A stretch of 64,000 nt of DNA from Nitrospira sp. (GTDB lineage Bacteria > Nitrospirota > Nitrospiria > Nitrospirales > Nitrospiraceae): the NCBI GenBank assembly GCA_016715825.1, contig JADJXO010000013.1, positions 335,001 through 399,000 of the forward strand, written 5' to 3'. The notes under the pieces were generated by a model that ran no database searches, had not been told where the DNA came from, and worked only from the letters and a program-made list of their open reading frames with translations. Shown one piece after another: positions 16,342 to 25,733 of this stretch (position 1 is the first letter of the stretch; the number at the start of each line of letters is the position of its first letter). The position numbers and the translations under genes were made by a program.

Positions 16342-18066
16342 TCAGAACAGGAAGTACCGCTGTGCCATCGGGAGCACCACCGCCGGCTCGCAGGTGAGCC
16401 GCACACCGTCTGCCGTCACGACGTACGTTTCGGGATCGACTTCAATTTTCGGAAGATAGTCATTCAGCTTAAGATCGCGCTTGTTGATGCTCCGGCAATT
16501 CGTAACTGCGGCTATTCGTTTCTGTAGTCCTAGTTTTTTCGGAATTTCGCGATCCAGACTCACCTGCGATACGAACGTCAAGCTGGTGCTGGTCAACGCT
16601 CTTCCGAACGCCCCAAACATCGGACGGCTGATGATCGGCTCCGGGGTCGGGATGGAGGCGTTGGGATCACCCATCTGAGCCTGAGCGATGAACCCGCCTT
16701 TCAGCACCATCTCCGGCTTGACGCCGAAAAATGCAGGCTTCCAAATGACCAGATCAGCAAACTTCCCGACCTCCACGGAACCAACCTCGTGTGCGATACC
16801 GTGGGTGATTGCTGGATTGATCGTGTACTTGGCCACATAGCGCTTCGCCCGGAAATTATCGTTCTGTATCGAATCCTGCACGCCGGCCGGTGACAAGTGA
16901 CCTCGCTGAACCTTCATCTTATGCGCATTCTGCCACGTTCGAATGATCACTTCACCGATTCGCCCCATGGCCTGAGAATCGGAGGCCATAATACTAATTG
17001 CCCCAAGATCATGAAGAATATCTTCTGCTGCAATGGTTTCACGACGGATACGAGACTCCGCGAACGCCACATCTTCGGGAATCCTCGGGTTCAGATGGTG
17101 ACACACCATCAACATGTCGAGATGTTCATCCATCGTATTGGCCGTAAACGGCATGGTCGGATTCGTGGACGATGGGAGCACGTTCGGTTCTCCACAGACC
17201 TTGATGATGTCCGGTGCATGTCCGCCTCCAGCGCCTTCCGTATGGAAGGTGTGAATCGCCCTTCCCTTGAACGCCCTGATCGTGTCTTCGACGAAACCGG
17301 CTTCGTTCAAGGTATCGGTATGGATCGCGACCTGTACGTCATAGCGTTCTGCAACGCTCAAACAGGTGTCGATCGCAGCCGGTGTCGTCCCCCAATCTTC
17401 ATGCAGTTTGAGACCGATGGCACCTGCCTCCACCTGCTCGTTCAACCCATCGGGATGGGAGGAATTCCCTTTACCAAGAAACCCAAGATTGATAGGAATG
17501 CCGTCCGAGGCTTCCAACATCCGGTAGATATGCCATGGCCCTGGTGTGCAGGTCGTGGCATTAGTGCCGGTTGCGGGGCCAGTTCCACCTCCTATCATGG
17601 TCGTAATACCGGACGAGAGCGCGTCCCAATACTGTTGCGGGCAGATAAAGTGGATGTGGCTATCAATGCCGCCGGCTGTCACGATATGTCCTTCTCCGGC
17701 GATCACTTCCGTTCCCGCACCGATCTCCATCCCCTGCGTGACATTCGGCATGAGATCGGGGTTTCCCGCCTTGCCGATTCCGACAATCCGGCCGTCCTTA
17801 ATCCCGATATCCGCCTTCACGATCCCGCTGTAATCTAGGATGAGTGCATTCGTGATAACGGTATCGAGCGCGCCGTTTGCACTGGTGGCCCGGGTCGATT
17901 GCCCCATGCCGTCACGAATGACTTTGCCGCCACCAAAGACGGCCTCATCGCCGTAGGCCGTAAAATCCTTCTCCACTTCAATGATCAATTCGGTGTCGGC
18001 AAGCCGAACACGATCCCCCGTTGTAGGACCGTAGAGGGATGCATATTGTTTTCGTTGAATCTTCAC
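16342..18066 (-). CDS. ureC: Urease alpha subunit UreC
   Basis: 574 residues, usual length about 567-572. The nickel and catalytic residues are all in place: HIHF near residue 137, the carbamylated lysine in GLKLHEDWG near 220, HTDTLNE near 250, HTFHTEGAGGGHAPD near 275, the mobile flap MVCHHL near 322, and the Asp in MASDSQ near 363. The enzyme hydrolyses urea to ammonia and carbamate in the cytoplasm. The start overlaps the ureB stop by four bases (ATGA). Confidence 0.97.
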   Translation of the reverse strand: MKIQRKQYASLYGPTTGDRVRLADTELIIEVEKDFTAYGDEAVFGGGKVIRDGMGQSTRATSANGALDTVITNALILDYSGIVKADIGIKDGRIVGIGKAGNPDLMPNVTQGMEIGAGTEVIAGEGHIVTAGGIDSHIHFICPQQYWDALSSGITTMIGGGTGPATGTNATTCTPGPWHIYRMLEASDGIPINLGFLGKGNSSHPDGLNEQVEAGAIGLKLHEDWGTTPAAIDTCLSVAERYDVQVAIHTDTLNEAGFVEDTIRAFKGRAIHTFHTEGAGGGHAPDIIKVCGEPNVLPSSTNPTMPFTANTMDEHLDMLMVCHHLNPRIPEDVAFAESRIRRETIAAEDILHDLGAISIMASDSQAMGRIGEVIIRTWQNAHKMKVQRGHLSPAGVQDSIQNDNFRAKRYVAKYTINPAITHGIAHEVGSVEVGKFADLVIWKPAFFGVKPEMVLKGGFIAQAQMGDPNASIPTPEPIISRPMFGAFGRALTSTSLTFVSQVSLDREIPKKLGLQKRIAAVTNCRSINKRDLKLNDYLPKIEVDPETYVVTADGVRLTCEPAVVLPMAQRYFLF

Positions 18067-18545
18067 TTGACCCCTCCTTTCACGGAAAATCCACGTTCAG
18101 CTGCAAGTGCGAGGGCCTTACCCTTGACTTGAGAGTCATCGAGCGATCCCTCCGTCAACCCATTGATACCGTATGCGATTCGGCTCCCTGCCACGGCCAC
18201 AATCGTGACGCGCTTTTCCTCTCCTGGCTCAAAGCGTACGGCCGTACCGGCAGGGATACAGAGCCGAAACCCGAACGCCGCTTCGCGATCGAACATGAGC
18301 GCATGATTGGCCTCAAAAAAATGGCAGTGGGAGCCGACCTGGATAGGGCGATCAGCCGCATTCTTAACCAGAACTTCTTTCGTTTCACGTCCCTTGAACG
18401 CTTCCACATCTCCAGACGCAACGAACATCTCACCCGGTATGACCGGTTTAGCCAACTCGCTCTTGATGGCTGCCGCTAAAGAACCTTTTGTTCGTTGGAG
18501 GGATTTCTTTCTCTGCGCCGGAGCTCGCTTGGTCTTCTTCGGCAT
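18063..18545 (-). CDS. ureB: Urease beta subunit UreB with Lys/Arg-rich N-terminal extension
   Basis: 160 residues compared with about 100-110 for stand-alone UreB. The conserved core begins at IPGEMFVASGDVEAF (about residue 36) and includes PIQVGSHCHFFEANHAL and IPAGTAVRFEPGE. The first 35 residues are very basic (KKTKRAPAQRKK), unusual for the family; their role is unknown. A start at an internal codon is possible but no better ribosome site is seen. Four-base overlap with ureC; 51 bases downstream of ureA. Confidence 0.92.
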   Translation of the reverse strand: MPKKTKRAPAQRKKSLQRTKGSLAAAIKSELAKPVIPGEMFVASGDVEAFKGRETKEVLVKNAADRPIQVGSHCHFFEANHALMFDREAAFGFRLCIPAGTAVRFEPGEEKRVTIVAVAGSRIAYGINGLTEGSLDDSQVKGKALALAAERGFSVKGGVK

Positions 18546-18596
18546 ACGTTTCCTCCTGCAGGGAAATGAGATGAGTGATCAGGCTTACGCCCCTGC

Positions 18597-18899
18597 CTAT
18601 CGAATTGGATTATGAACAGTTACCAGCTTGGTCCCATCAGGGAAGGTCCCCTCGACCTGAAATTCGTGAATCATTTCCGGTACGCCTGGCATGACGTCCT
18701 TACGTGCCAGGAGCGTGGTACCGTAGGTCATGAGTTCGGCCACAGATTTCCCGTCACGAATTCCTTCGAGCACTGCGGCCGTCAGATACGCCACGGCCTC
18801 AGGATGATTCAGCTTTAGACCTCGTTTTTTTCGGTCTGCAGCCAGCTGCCCTGCAACGTAAATCAAGAGTTTTTCCTGCTCTCTCGGGGTCAAATGCAT
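18597..18899 (-). CDS. ureA: Urease gamma subunit UreA
   Basis: 100 residues, the normal size. It begins MHLTPREQEKLLIYVAGQLA and contains LNHPEAVAYLTA and MIHEFQVEGTFPDGTKLVTVHNPI, all family hallmarks. GGAGGAGGACT precedes the ATG. UreA forms part of the (ABC)3 urease core. A gap of 237 bases to the nickel permease upstream may contain a separate promoter for ureABCFGD. Confidence 0.95.
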   Translation of the reverse strand: MHLTPREQEKLLIYVAGQLAADRKKRGLKLNHPEAVAYLTAAVLEGIRDGKSVAELMTYGTTLLARKDVMPGVPEMIHEFQVEGTFPDGTKLVTVHNPIR

Positions 18900-19136
18900 G
18901 AGTCCTCCTCCCTAAAGCAGCAACCCTGCCCTACTTCCTAAGAACAATAAAACTCGTGAGGATAACGGATTTGCATATCAGCTAAGGCCTTCTACTGCAG
19001 AATGGAGATGCATGTCTACCTGATCGATCAGCAACAGGAGAATCCATCCCAGAAGTCTGAATAGGCCAGGAAACAGGAGCCGACCACAGACCTCGCCTAT
19101 CCGTTGTGCGGATCCGATATCGAGGAGACTTGCTTT

Positions 19137-19844
19137 TCAATGTTCTCCGATCGACACCATTAACTTGGCCAACATCCATACACCCACCGAAACGCTAGCG
19201 AGGCTGGCCAAGCCCTGCACACCGATAAACAGTCGTTGATTACACGAACGCGAGAAGATAACCGGAACACTGATTGTCAAACCAATCAGCATCATGCCGA
19301 TGATCGACCCGACGCCGAAGATCAGAATCGACAAGAGGCCTGAACTGACATCGCTCGTCGTTGCCAGAATCATCAGGATCAATGCTGCCGATCCGGCCAA
19401 TCCATGCGCCATGCCGATACAGAGCGGACGGATCGAGTCCGCCACCCAATGGCGATGATGATGGGTTTCCTGTCGTTGATGGCTATGGAAGTGAACATGG
19501 TGTTCACCGTCATGACGATGGCTGTGCACATGCCACCGTTCGCGGTACAACTTTCTCGCGAGCATCCCGCCAAGGACGATGAGTAACAAGGCTACCCCTG
19601 ATTCAGCAATCATTTCAAATTCCGCAGGAATATGCAGTCCCAAAGCAAGAACAACCGCTCCCACGAGGAACAACGTCAAGGTATGTCCGATCCCCCACCA
19701 GAATCCGACGGCTCCCGATGCGAAGAGTGAAGGCCTCTCAGCAAGCACAGTCGAAACCGCCGCGAGATGATCGGCATCCAAGGCATGTCGTAGCCCAAGG
19801 AGGAAACCGACTCCGAGCAATGTCAACAATTCGGCTTCATGCAT
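19137..19844 (-). CDS. Nickel permease, NiCoT/UreH-type with His-rich loop
   Basis: 235 residues with about six to seven membrane helices. The first helices contain LGLRHALDADHLAAVST, the H-A-x4-D-H metal signature of nickel/cobalt transporters. A cytoplasmic loop at about residues 105-135 is extremely His-rich (HSHRHDGEHH, HFHSH, THHHRHW), fit for nickel storage or sensing. Position between urtE and ureA argues for nickel supply to urease. A perfect 17-base palindrome sits just upstream of the ATG and may be its operator. Confidence 0.85.
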   Translation of the reverse strand: MHEAELLTLLGVGFLLGLRHALDADHLAAVSTVLAERPSLFASGAVGFWWGIGHTLTLFLVGAVVLALGLHIPAEFEMIAESGVALLLIVLGGMLARKLYRERWHVHSHRHDGEHHVHFHSHQRQETHHHRHWVADSIRPLCIGMAHGLAGSAALILMILATTSDVSSGLLSILIFGVGSIIGMMLIGLTISVPVIFSRSCNQRLFIGVQGLASLASVSVGVWMLAKLMVSIGEH

Positions 19845-19851
19845 ATCGCAC

Positions 19852-19868
19852 TAATGCGGCTCGCATTA
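19852..19868. promoter_or_regulatory. Palindromic candidate metal-responsive operator upstream of the nickel permease
   Basis: TAATGCG-GCT-CGCATTA is a perfect 7-3-7 inverted repeat that ends 8 bases before the permease start codon. The AT-flanked GC palindrome resembles sites bound by Fur-family regulators (Fur, Mur, Nur, Zur) rather than the NikR consensus. No regulator gene is present in the window. Function is inferred from symmetry and location. Confidence 0.45.
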
Positions 19869-19973
19869 TGATGATCTTCTTCTCCACCACCGCATGGATC
19901 ACTACACGAATGGAGCCGTTCAAAAAACAGATCGTGGAGTCGTCGCTTAGAAACCTCTCCCGTGTCACTCCTC

Positions 19974-20717
19974 TTACACCGTCAGGTGTTGGCGGACCAT
20001 GTCGGCATTGAGGTCGGAGCTTTTGCCCTGGGCCATGACGGCGCCCTTGGCCATCACCACATACTTTTCCGCGAGGCGGGCGGCGAAGTGGAGCCCCTGC
20101 TCGACCAAGAGAATGGCAAAACGGCGCGACTGTTTGAACCCGATGATGACATCCTCGATCTGATCGACGATGGAGGGCTGAATCCCCTCGGTGGGCTCAT
20201 CGAGCAAGAGCAGCGTGGGGCTCGAGAGAATCGCGCGGCCGATGGCTAACTGCTGCTGCTCGCCGCCGCTGAGCACCCCGCCGGGGCGATGCAGAATCTG
20301 CGTGAGTTTGGGGAACAGCTGATAGACCTCCTCAAAGGCCGCCGACTCGGACACATCGCCCGGGATCGCCGGCCGGTTCCAGTAGCCCAGTAACAGGTTT
20401 TGATGGACCGTCAAATGGGGGATAATCTCGCGCCCTTGCGGCACATACGCCAGCCCCTGGCGCGCCCGGCGATCCGTCGACTCCCGTGTGATCTCCACGC
20501 CATTGAACCGAATGGTCCCCGACCGCGCCGGCAGCAACCCGGTCAAGGTCTTGAGCGTGGTGGTCTTGCCCATCCCGTTGCGCCCCATGAGACAGACCAC
20601 CTCGCCCGGCTCGATGGTAAACGAGACGTTCCGCAGAATATGGCTCTCGCCGTAATAGGCGTTGATCTGGTCGACGACTAACGTCAGCGGCGGAGCGGGT
20701 GCGGTGGTCTGGGGCAT
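19974..20717 (-). CDS. urtE: Urea ABC transporter ATP-binding protein UrtE
   Basis: 247 residues, branched-chain-amino-acid-type ATPase. Walker A GRNGMGKTTTLK near residue 50, signature LSGGEQQQLAIGRA near 150, Walker B LLLLDEPTEGIQPS. LNADMVRQHLTV at the C-terminus is typical of UrtE. It energises high-affinity urea uptake with UrtD and the UrtBC permease. 24 bases separate it from urtD. Confidence 0.95.
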   Translation of the reverse strand: MPQTTAPAPPLTLVVDQINAYYGESHILRNVSFTIEPGEVVCLMGRNGMGKTTTLKTLTGLLPARSGTIRFNGVEITRESTDRRARQGLAYVPQGREIIPHLTVHQNLLLGYWNRPAIPGDVSESAAFEEVYQLFPKLTQILHRPGGVLSGGEQQQLAIGRAILSSPTLLLLDEPTEGIQPSIVDQIEDVIIGFKQSRRFAILLVEQGLHFAARLAEKYVVMAKGAVMAQGKSSDLNADMVRQHLTV

Positions 20718-20741
20718 CGGTCCTCTCGGGTCGGGGGCGCT

Positions 20742-21506
20742 TTACTGCGCGACTTTCGCGCGCCCTAAATAAATCTCACGCACATGCTCATCGGCTTGCA
20801 CCTGCTCGACGGTGCCTTCACAAATGACGGTGCCCTCGGCCAACACCGTGACGATGGTGGCAATCTGCCGCACAAAGTCCATGTCATGCTCGATCACGAC
20901 GATGGCTTGCTTTTGGGACAGCGTCATCAACAAGTGCCCGGTCTGCTCGGTTTCCTTGTCACTCATGCCCGCCACGGGTTCGTCGACCAAGAGCAAGGCG
21001 GGCTCTTGCACGATCACCATGCCGATCTCGAGCCACTGTTTTTGGCCGTGCGAGAGGGCCCCGGCGCGCGCATGGGCCTGCTCGGTCAACCCGATGGTCT
21101 CCAACACCTCACTGATCCGGGCCCGTTCCGCCGACGTCGTCTTGCCGACCAAGGTGGGCACCACGCCCTTGCTGGCGCGCTTGACCGAGAGGTCCAGGTT
21201 TTGCCACACCGAGAGATTGCCGTAGATCGACGGCGCTTGGAATTTCCGCCCAACGCCGAGCTTGGTGATGTCCTCCGCGTTCTTGCCGACCAGACTGATC
21301 CCGTCGCCGAACCGAATGGTCCCGGAGGTCGGCGGGGTCTTGCCGCAAATGACATCGAGCAAGGTCGTCTTGCCCGCGCCGTTCGGCCCGATCACCACGC
21401 GCAGCTCGTTGTACTGCACACTGAAATTGCAGTTGTTCAACGCCTTGAAGCCGTCGTAATCGACCACGACGTGTTCGCAGGAGAGAATCCGGTCGCCGGG
21501 CGTCAC
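20742..21506 (-). CDS. urtD: Urea ABC transporter ATP-binding protein UrtD
   Basis: 254 residues from a GTG at 21506 that overlaps the urtC stop (GTGA). The open frame continues upstream to 21968 but that part is urtC sequence in a wrong frame. Walker A GPNGAGKTTLLD, signature LSHGQKQWLEIGM (the SHGQ variant of this subfamily) and Walker B LLLVDEPVAGM are present. The second ATPase of the urea importer. Confidence 0.94.
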   Translation of the reverse strand: MTPGDRILSCEHVVVDYDGFKALNNCNFSVQYNELRVVIGPNGAGKTTLLDVICGKTPPTSGTIRFGDGISLVGKNAEDITKLGVGRKFQAPSIYGNLSVWQNLDLSVKRASKGVVPTLVGKTTSAERARISEVLETIGLTEQAHARAGALSHGQKQWLEIGMVIVQEPALLLVDEPVAGMSDKETEQTGHLLMTLSQKQAIVVIEHDMDFVRQIATIVTVLAEGTVICEGTVEQVQADEHVREIYLGRAKVAQ

Positions 21507-22635
21507 GTCACCGTCCCCCCTTCCGCCTTGACCCGCAGCGCAGGGGGCTCCTTGCGCGCGGTCAGTTTCCGAATCATCCCGATGAGGCCGTCGGGGAACA
21601 GCGTCACGACAATCACAAAGAGGCCCCCCAAAATAAATGGCCACGCTTCGGGGAAATAATTGGTCAAGACACTCCGGCCATAGTTGACGGCGACGGCACC
21701 GATGATGGCGCCGATCAAGGTGCCGCGCCCCCCGACGGCCACCCAGATGACCACCTCCAAGGACGGCAACACGCCGATCTGCGCCGGGGTGATGATGCCG
21801 ACCTGAGGCACGTAGAGCATGCCGGCCAATCCGGCCAACCCGGCCGCCACGACAAACACAAAGAGCTTGTACCGCCACGGGGTGTAGCCGGAAAAGGTGA
21901 CGCGGGATTCGCTGTCGCGGATCGCGATCAGCACGTTGCCCGCCCGCGAGGCGACGATCCACCGGCACAGCAGATAGGCGGCCCCAGGGCCAGGACGGTG
22001 AGGACGTAGAGCCCCCGCTGGGTGCTGGGGTCGGAGAGCCGAAAGTCGAGCAGCTGCTTAAAATCGGTCAAGCCGTTGGTGCCGCCTAAGCGCGTCTCGT
22101 TCCGATTGAAGACCAGCCAGGCGGCAAAGGCTAAGGCCTGGGTGATGATGGCGAAATAGACGCCCTTGATGCGGCTGCGAAACGCCAGCACGCCGAAGAG
22201 GGTGGCGAAGAGGACGGGCACGAGGATCGCGCCGACGAAGCCGCCCCAAAAACTTTTGAAGGGATACCAGAACAGGGGGAGTTCTTGGACTTGGGTCCAG
22301 ACCATGAAGTCCGGCAGCTCGCTCCCGTAGACGCTCTCGGACCCGATTTGCAGCGCGAGATACATGCCCATGCAATAGGCGCCCAAGCCGAAAAAGACGC
22401 CCTGCCCGAGACTCAAGACGCCGCAGTAGCCCCAGATCAGATCCAGGCCGAGTGCCAAAATCGCAAACGCGAGAAACTTGCCGAATTGATTGAGGCGAAA
22501 GTCGGAGACATGGAACCACGCGTCCTCGGCCGGCAACAGGTTCAGGGCCGGCAGGACGACGAGAAAGAAGAGCCCGGCGACCGCAAACGCCAGGGTCTCC
22601 CGCGACGACTGAGGGGCGGCACCGGGCTCAGGCAT
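21503..22635 (-). CDS. urtC: Urea ABC transporter permease UrtC, split by a frameshift
   Basis: Two frames together give a complete UrtC of about 377 residues with roughly ten helices. The start MPEPGAAPQSS overlaps the urtB stop by 8 bases. The first frame loses homology after VLTVLALG; the second resumes at AAYLLCRWIVASRAGNVLIAIRDSE. The break is at a run of four C (plus strand, 21982-21985) where five would restore the frame, so one base is missing. The intact surroundings suggest sequence error, but a real frameshift would disable urea import. Confidence 0.88.
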
Positions 22636-24180
22636 CGGCACTCCGTCCTTTCGCCGCAAACAAGCCCTGCGGCCGCCATTGCAGGAAGAGAATCACGCCC
22701 ACGAGGATAAAGACTTTGCCGTAGACGGCCCCGCTGAACGGTTCAATGAGCTTGTTCAACCCGCCGATCCCCAGGGCGGCCCAGATGGTGCCGGCCAGTT
22801 TGCCCACGCCCCCGGTGACCACGACCATGAAGGAATCGACGATGTAGTTCTGGCCCAGGCCCGGATCGACGTTGCCCACCATGGTGAGGGCCCAGCCCGC
22901 AATGCCCGCCAGCCCCGAGGCAAAGGCGAAGGTATACGCATCGACTTTGCGCGTGGGGATCCCCAGGCACGCGCTCATGTTGCGATTTTGGGTGACGGCG
23001 CGCACGCGAATGCCCAGGGTGGAGCGGAAGAGCAAGAAATAAATCCCCAGGACGCACACGATCGAGAGGAGGATGATGAAGATCCGGTTGTACGGCAGGT
23101 AGACGCCGACCATGACTTGGGCGCCCCCGCGCAGGGCCTCGGGCGCAATCACGGCGGTCAAATCGCCGAAGTAGACGCGCGCCGCTTGCATCAAGATCAG
23201 GCTCACGCCCCAGGTGGCGAGCAGGGTCTCGAGCAGCCGCCCGTAGAGAAACCGAATGACGGTGGCTTCGAGGAGCCACCCAAAGGCCGCCGCCGAGACA
23301 AACGCCACGGGCAGGGCCACGGGGAAGTACCAGTCGAAGGCCTCGGGGGCCACCCAGGCTTGAAAGGCTTGTTGGGTCATGAAGGTGGCATAGGCCCCCA
23401 CCATCATCAGCTCGCCGTGCGCCATGTTGATGACGCCCATCAACCCGAAGACGATGGCGAGCCCTAAGGACATGATGAGGAGAATGGAACTCAGGCTGAT
23501 CCCCCGGAACAGGGTCTCGATCGCGGTGGCCCACGAGGACCAGGATTCGATTTGCGCGATGGACGTGGCCGCCGCCGTCGCCAGGGTCTGCTGCGCGGCG
23601 CTCGCCGCCGGGGCTTGCGCCGCCTCCACGATCGCCTGGAGCGCACTCACGCTATTCAGGCTCCGCAGGTCTCCCAGCTGGGTGACGGCCGCCAGCTGAA
23701 CGGCCGGGTCCGCCGCCTGCACCTCCAGCAGGGCTTGCGCCTCTTGCATGGTGTACCGCACCCACCAGACGTCCTCCGTCGCGGCCGCAGCCTTCAGAAA
23801 CGGAATGGCCTCGGCGCGTCCCCCCATCGCAAGGTCCGCCGCCGCCGATCGCCGCGTATCCGGCGAGGCGCTCGCCAGGTTGGCCCGATTCTTCAGCAGG
23901 TCGACCACCGGTTTCATCGCAATCCGCACGGCCCGGCTCCCCACCTCCCGAATCTCGTCGAGCCGCGGGAGCAGGCTGGCATCCCCTGCTCAATCAGCAC
24001 CTCGGCCGCCTTGGTCCGGACTGCTGCGTCCTCGCTCTGCAGGTCGAGGAGCGCGGACTCGATCGGACCGGCCGCGGACGCACTCATAGTCACTTGTGCT
24101 CCAGTCTCGTCAGCGGCCAACGCGGACTGGACAGTGAGGCCACAGAGCAGCACGAACGCAACACTCAACACGCGCAGCAT
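22628..24180 (-). CDS. urtB: Urea ABC transporter permease UrtB, split by a frameshift
   Basis: The gene begins at the ATG at 24180 with a signal peptide (MLRVLSVAFVLLCGLTVQSALA) and a HEAT-like helical periplasmic domain (repeats such as LLDLQSEDAAVRTKAAEVL), then about eight membrane helices of the LivH type. Total about 517 residues, normal for long-form UrtB. The frame breaks at 23983-23986 (four C; five needed): the upstream frame reads EVLIEQG and the downstream one resumes at the VGSRAVRIAM segment. Forms the urea channel with UrtC. Confidence 0.88.
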
Positions 24181-24267
24181 AGTCGGGATGCCAGTCCGGC
24201 ACATCACCACGTACACCCTTTCCACATGCTTCTTTCCAACAGATACCAATAACCAATCGATGAGAGG

Positions 24268-24298
24268 GCTGGAACCTCTATTTGAAAGAGGTTCCAGC
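24268..24298 (-). promoter_or_regulatory. Intercistronic hairpin between urtA and urtB
   Basis: GCTGGAACCTCT, 7-base loop, AGAGGTTCCAGC gives a perfect 12-bp stem located between the urtA stop (24373) and urtB start (24180). No T-run follows on the minus strand, so it is more likely an RNA-stabilising or partial-termination hairpin that raises urtA mRNA over the permease genes, as is common for binding-protein genes. Confidence 0.55.
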
Positions 24299-24372
24299 TC
24301 ATCACCTAACCGAGAACCACTCACCGTCAGAACCGTCCGTGAAACCACGAGACGGCTCTGCATCCAGAATCC

Positions 24373-25733
24373 CTACTTCTTATAGGTCCCCTGATGTTGA
24401 ATCCAGTCGCACCCCTTGTCGGGGTTCGTGTACTCGCTCCAGGGTTCCGGTTTCACCAAGCCCTTGGACCGGTGAATGACTTTGAACTGCCCAGTCTTGA
24501 GAATTTCCCCGATCAACACGGGCTTATGCGTATGCTGATTACAGCAATCCATCATGATTTCCCCGCCCGGGGCCAGAAACTTCTGGTTATAGACCGCCGC
24601 ACGCACGTTGTCGACGTCGGTGGAGCCGGCCTTCTCGACGGCCTGCTTCCCACGTAGACGCCGAAGTACGCGGCTTCGATCGGATCGTCGGTGACCCGAT
24701 TGTCGCCGTCCGGGAGGTTGTTCTTCTTGCAATAGGCTTTGAAATTCGCCACGAATTTCTTGTTCTGCGGCGTGTCCACGCTCTGATAATAATTCCAGGC
24801 GGCTAATTGCCCCACCAAGGCGCTGGTGTCCATGCCCCGGAGCTCGTCTTCGGCGACGCTGAAGGCCATGATCGGCGCATCTTCGGCCCGCAGCCCCTGG
24901 TTGCCGAATTCTTTATAGAACGGCACGTTGCTGTCCCCGTTGATGGTACTGATGACGGCCGCGCCACCGCCGGCGGCAAATTTCTTAATCTTCCCGCAGA
25001 TGGTTTGATAATCCTGGTGATGGAATGGGGTATATTCTTCGGCAATGTTCGCCGCCGGCACCTTCTTCGCCAGCAGCATGGCCCGCAGGATCTTGTTCGT
25101 GGTCCGCGGATAGACGTAGTCGGTCCCCAGCAAATAGAATTTCTTGTAGCCGCCCCCTTCGGCGCTCATGAGGTATTCGACGGCCGGTGCGGCCTGTTGG
25201 TTGACGGCGGCCCCGGTGTAGAACACGTTGCGCGAGCACTCCTCCCCCTCGTACTGGACGGGATAGAAGAGTAACCCGTTGTTTTTCTCAAAGACCGGCA
25301 GGACGGACTTCCGGCTCACCGAGGTCCAGCAGCCGAACACCACCGACACTTTGTCTTCCAAGAGCAGCTGCTTGGCCTTCTCGGCAAACAGGTCCCAGTT
25401 CGACGCCGGATCGACGATCTTCGCTTCGACGGGCCGCCCCAGCACTCCGCCCGCTTTGTTGATCTCCTCGACGGCCATCAGCACGACGTCCCGGAGCGAG
25501 ACTTCACTGATCGCCATGGTGCCGCTCAACGAATGCAGCACCCCGATTTTAATCGGCGGCCCGCTCGCCGCATACGACAGCGCGTACTGCCCCAGATTCC
25601 CCAACAGCGCGGCGACACCCACGCCCGCGGCCACTCGCCCCGTCTGCCCTAAAAATTCGCGCCGCGACGCCCCCGCGGTCGGAGGCTCGGTGGCCGGCTC
25701 GGTCTGCGTCTGCTTCGTGTCCTGCGTCTTCAT
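24373..25733 (-). CDS. urtA: Urea ABC transporter substrate-binding protein UrtA, split by a frameshift
   Basis: About 453 residues when both frames are joined. The N-terminus has a Tat signal (SRREFLGQ) followed by a hydrophobic stretch, then the UrtA core (IKIGVLHSLSGTMAISE, FYPVQYEGEE). The frame breaks near 24648-24656: the first frame reads YFGVYVG, and the other continues KQAVEKAGSTDVDNVRAAV to the natural end GCDWIQHQGTYKK. One base is missing where VYVWKQAVEKAG is expected. GGAG precedes the ATG. Periplasmic urea receptor; first gene of the urt operon. Confidence 0.9.

Noticed and set aside
16897..17838. Plus-strand open frame of 313 codons opposite ureC
   Set aside because: It lies wholly within ureC on the other strand, has no family signature, and its composition is that of a reverse-complement shadow.
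18982..19179. 65-codon minus-strand frame between ureA and the nickel permease
   Set aside because: Arg/Ser-rich composition, no ribosome site and overlap with the permease end; probably chance.
20784..21659. 291-codon plus-strand frame opposite urtD and urtC
   Set aside because: It is the mirror of the Walker-motif gene on the minus strand, with no ribosome site or domain.
22679..23534. Long open frames on both strands across urtB
   Set aside because: High G+C creates long open shadows here. Only the frame with permease helices and UrtB motifs is coherent.
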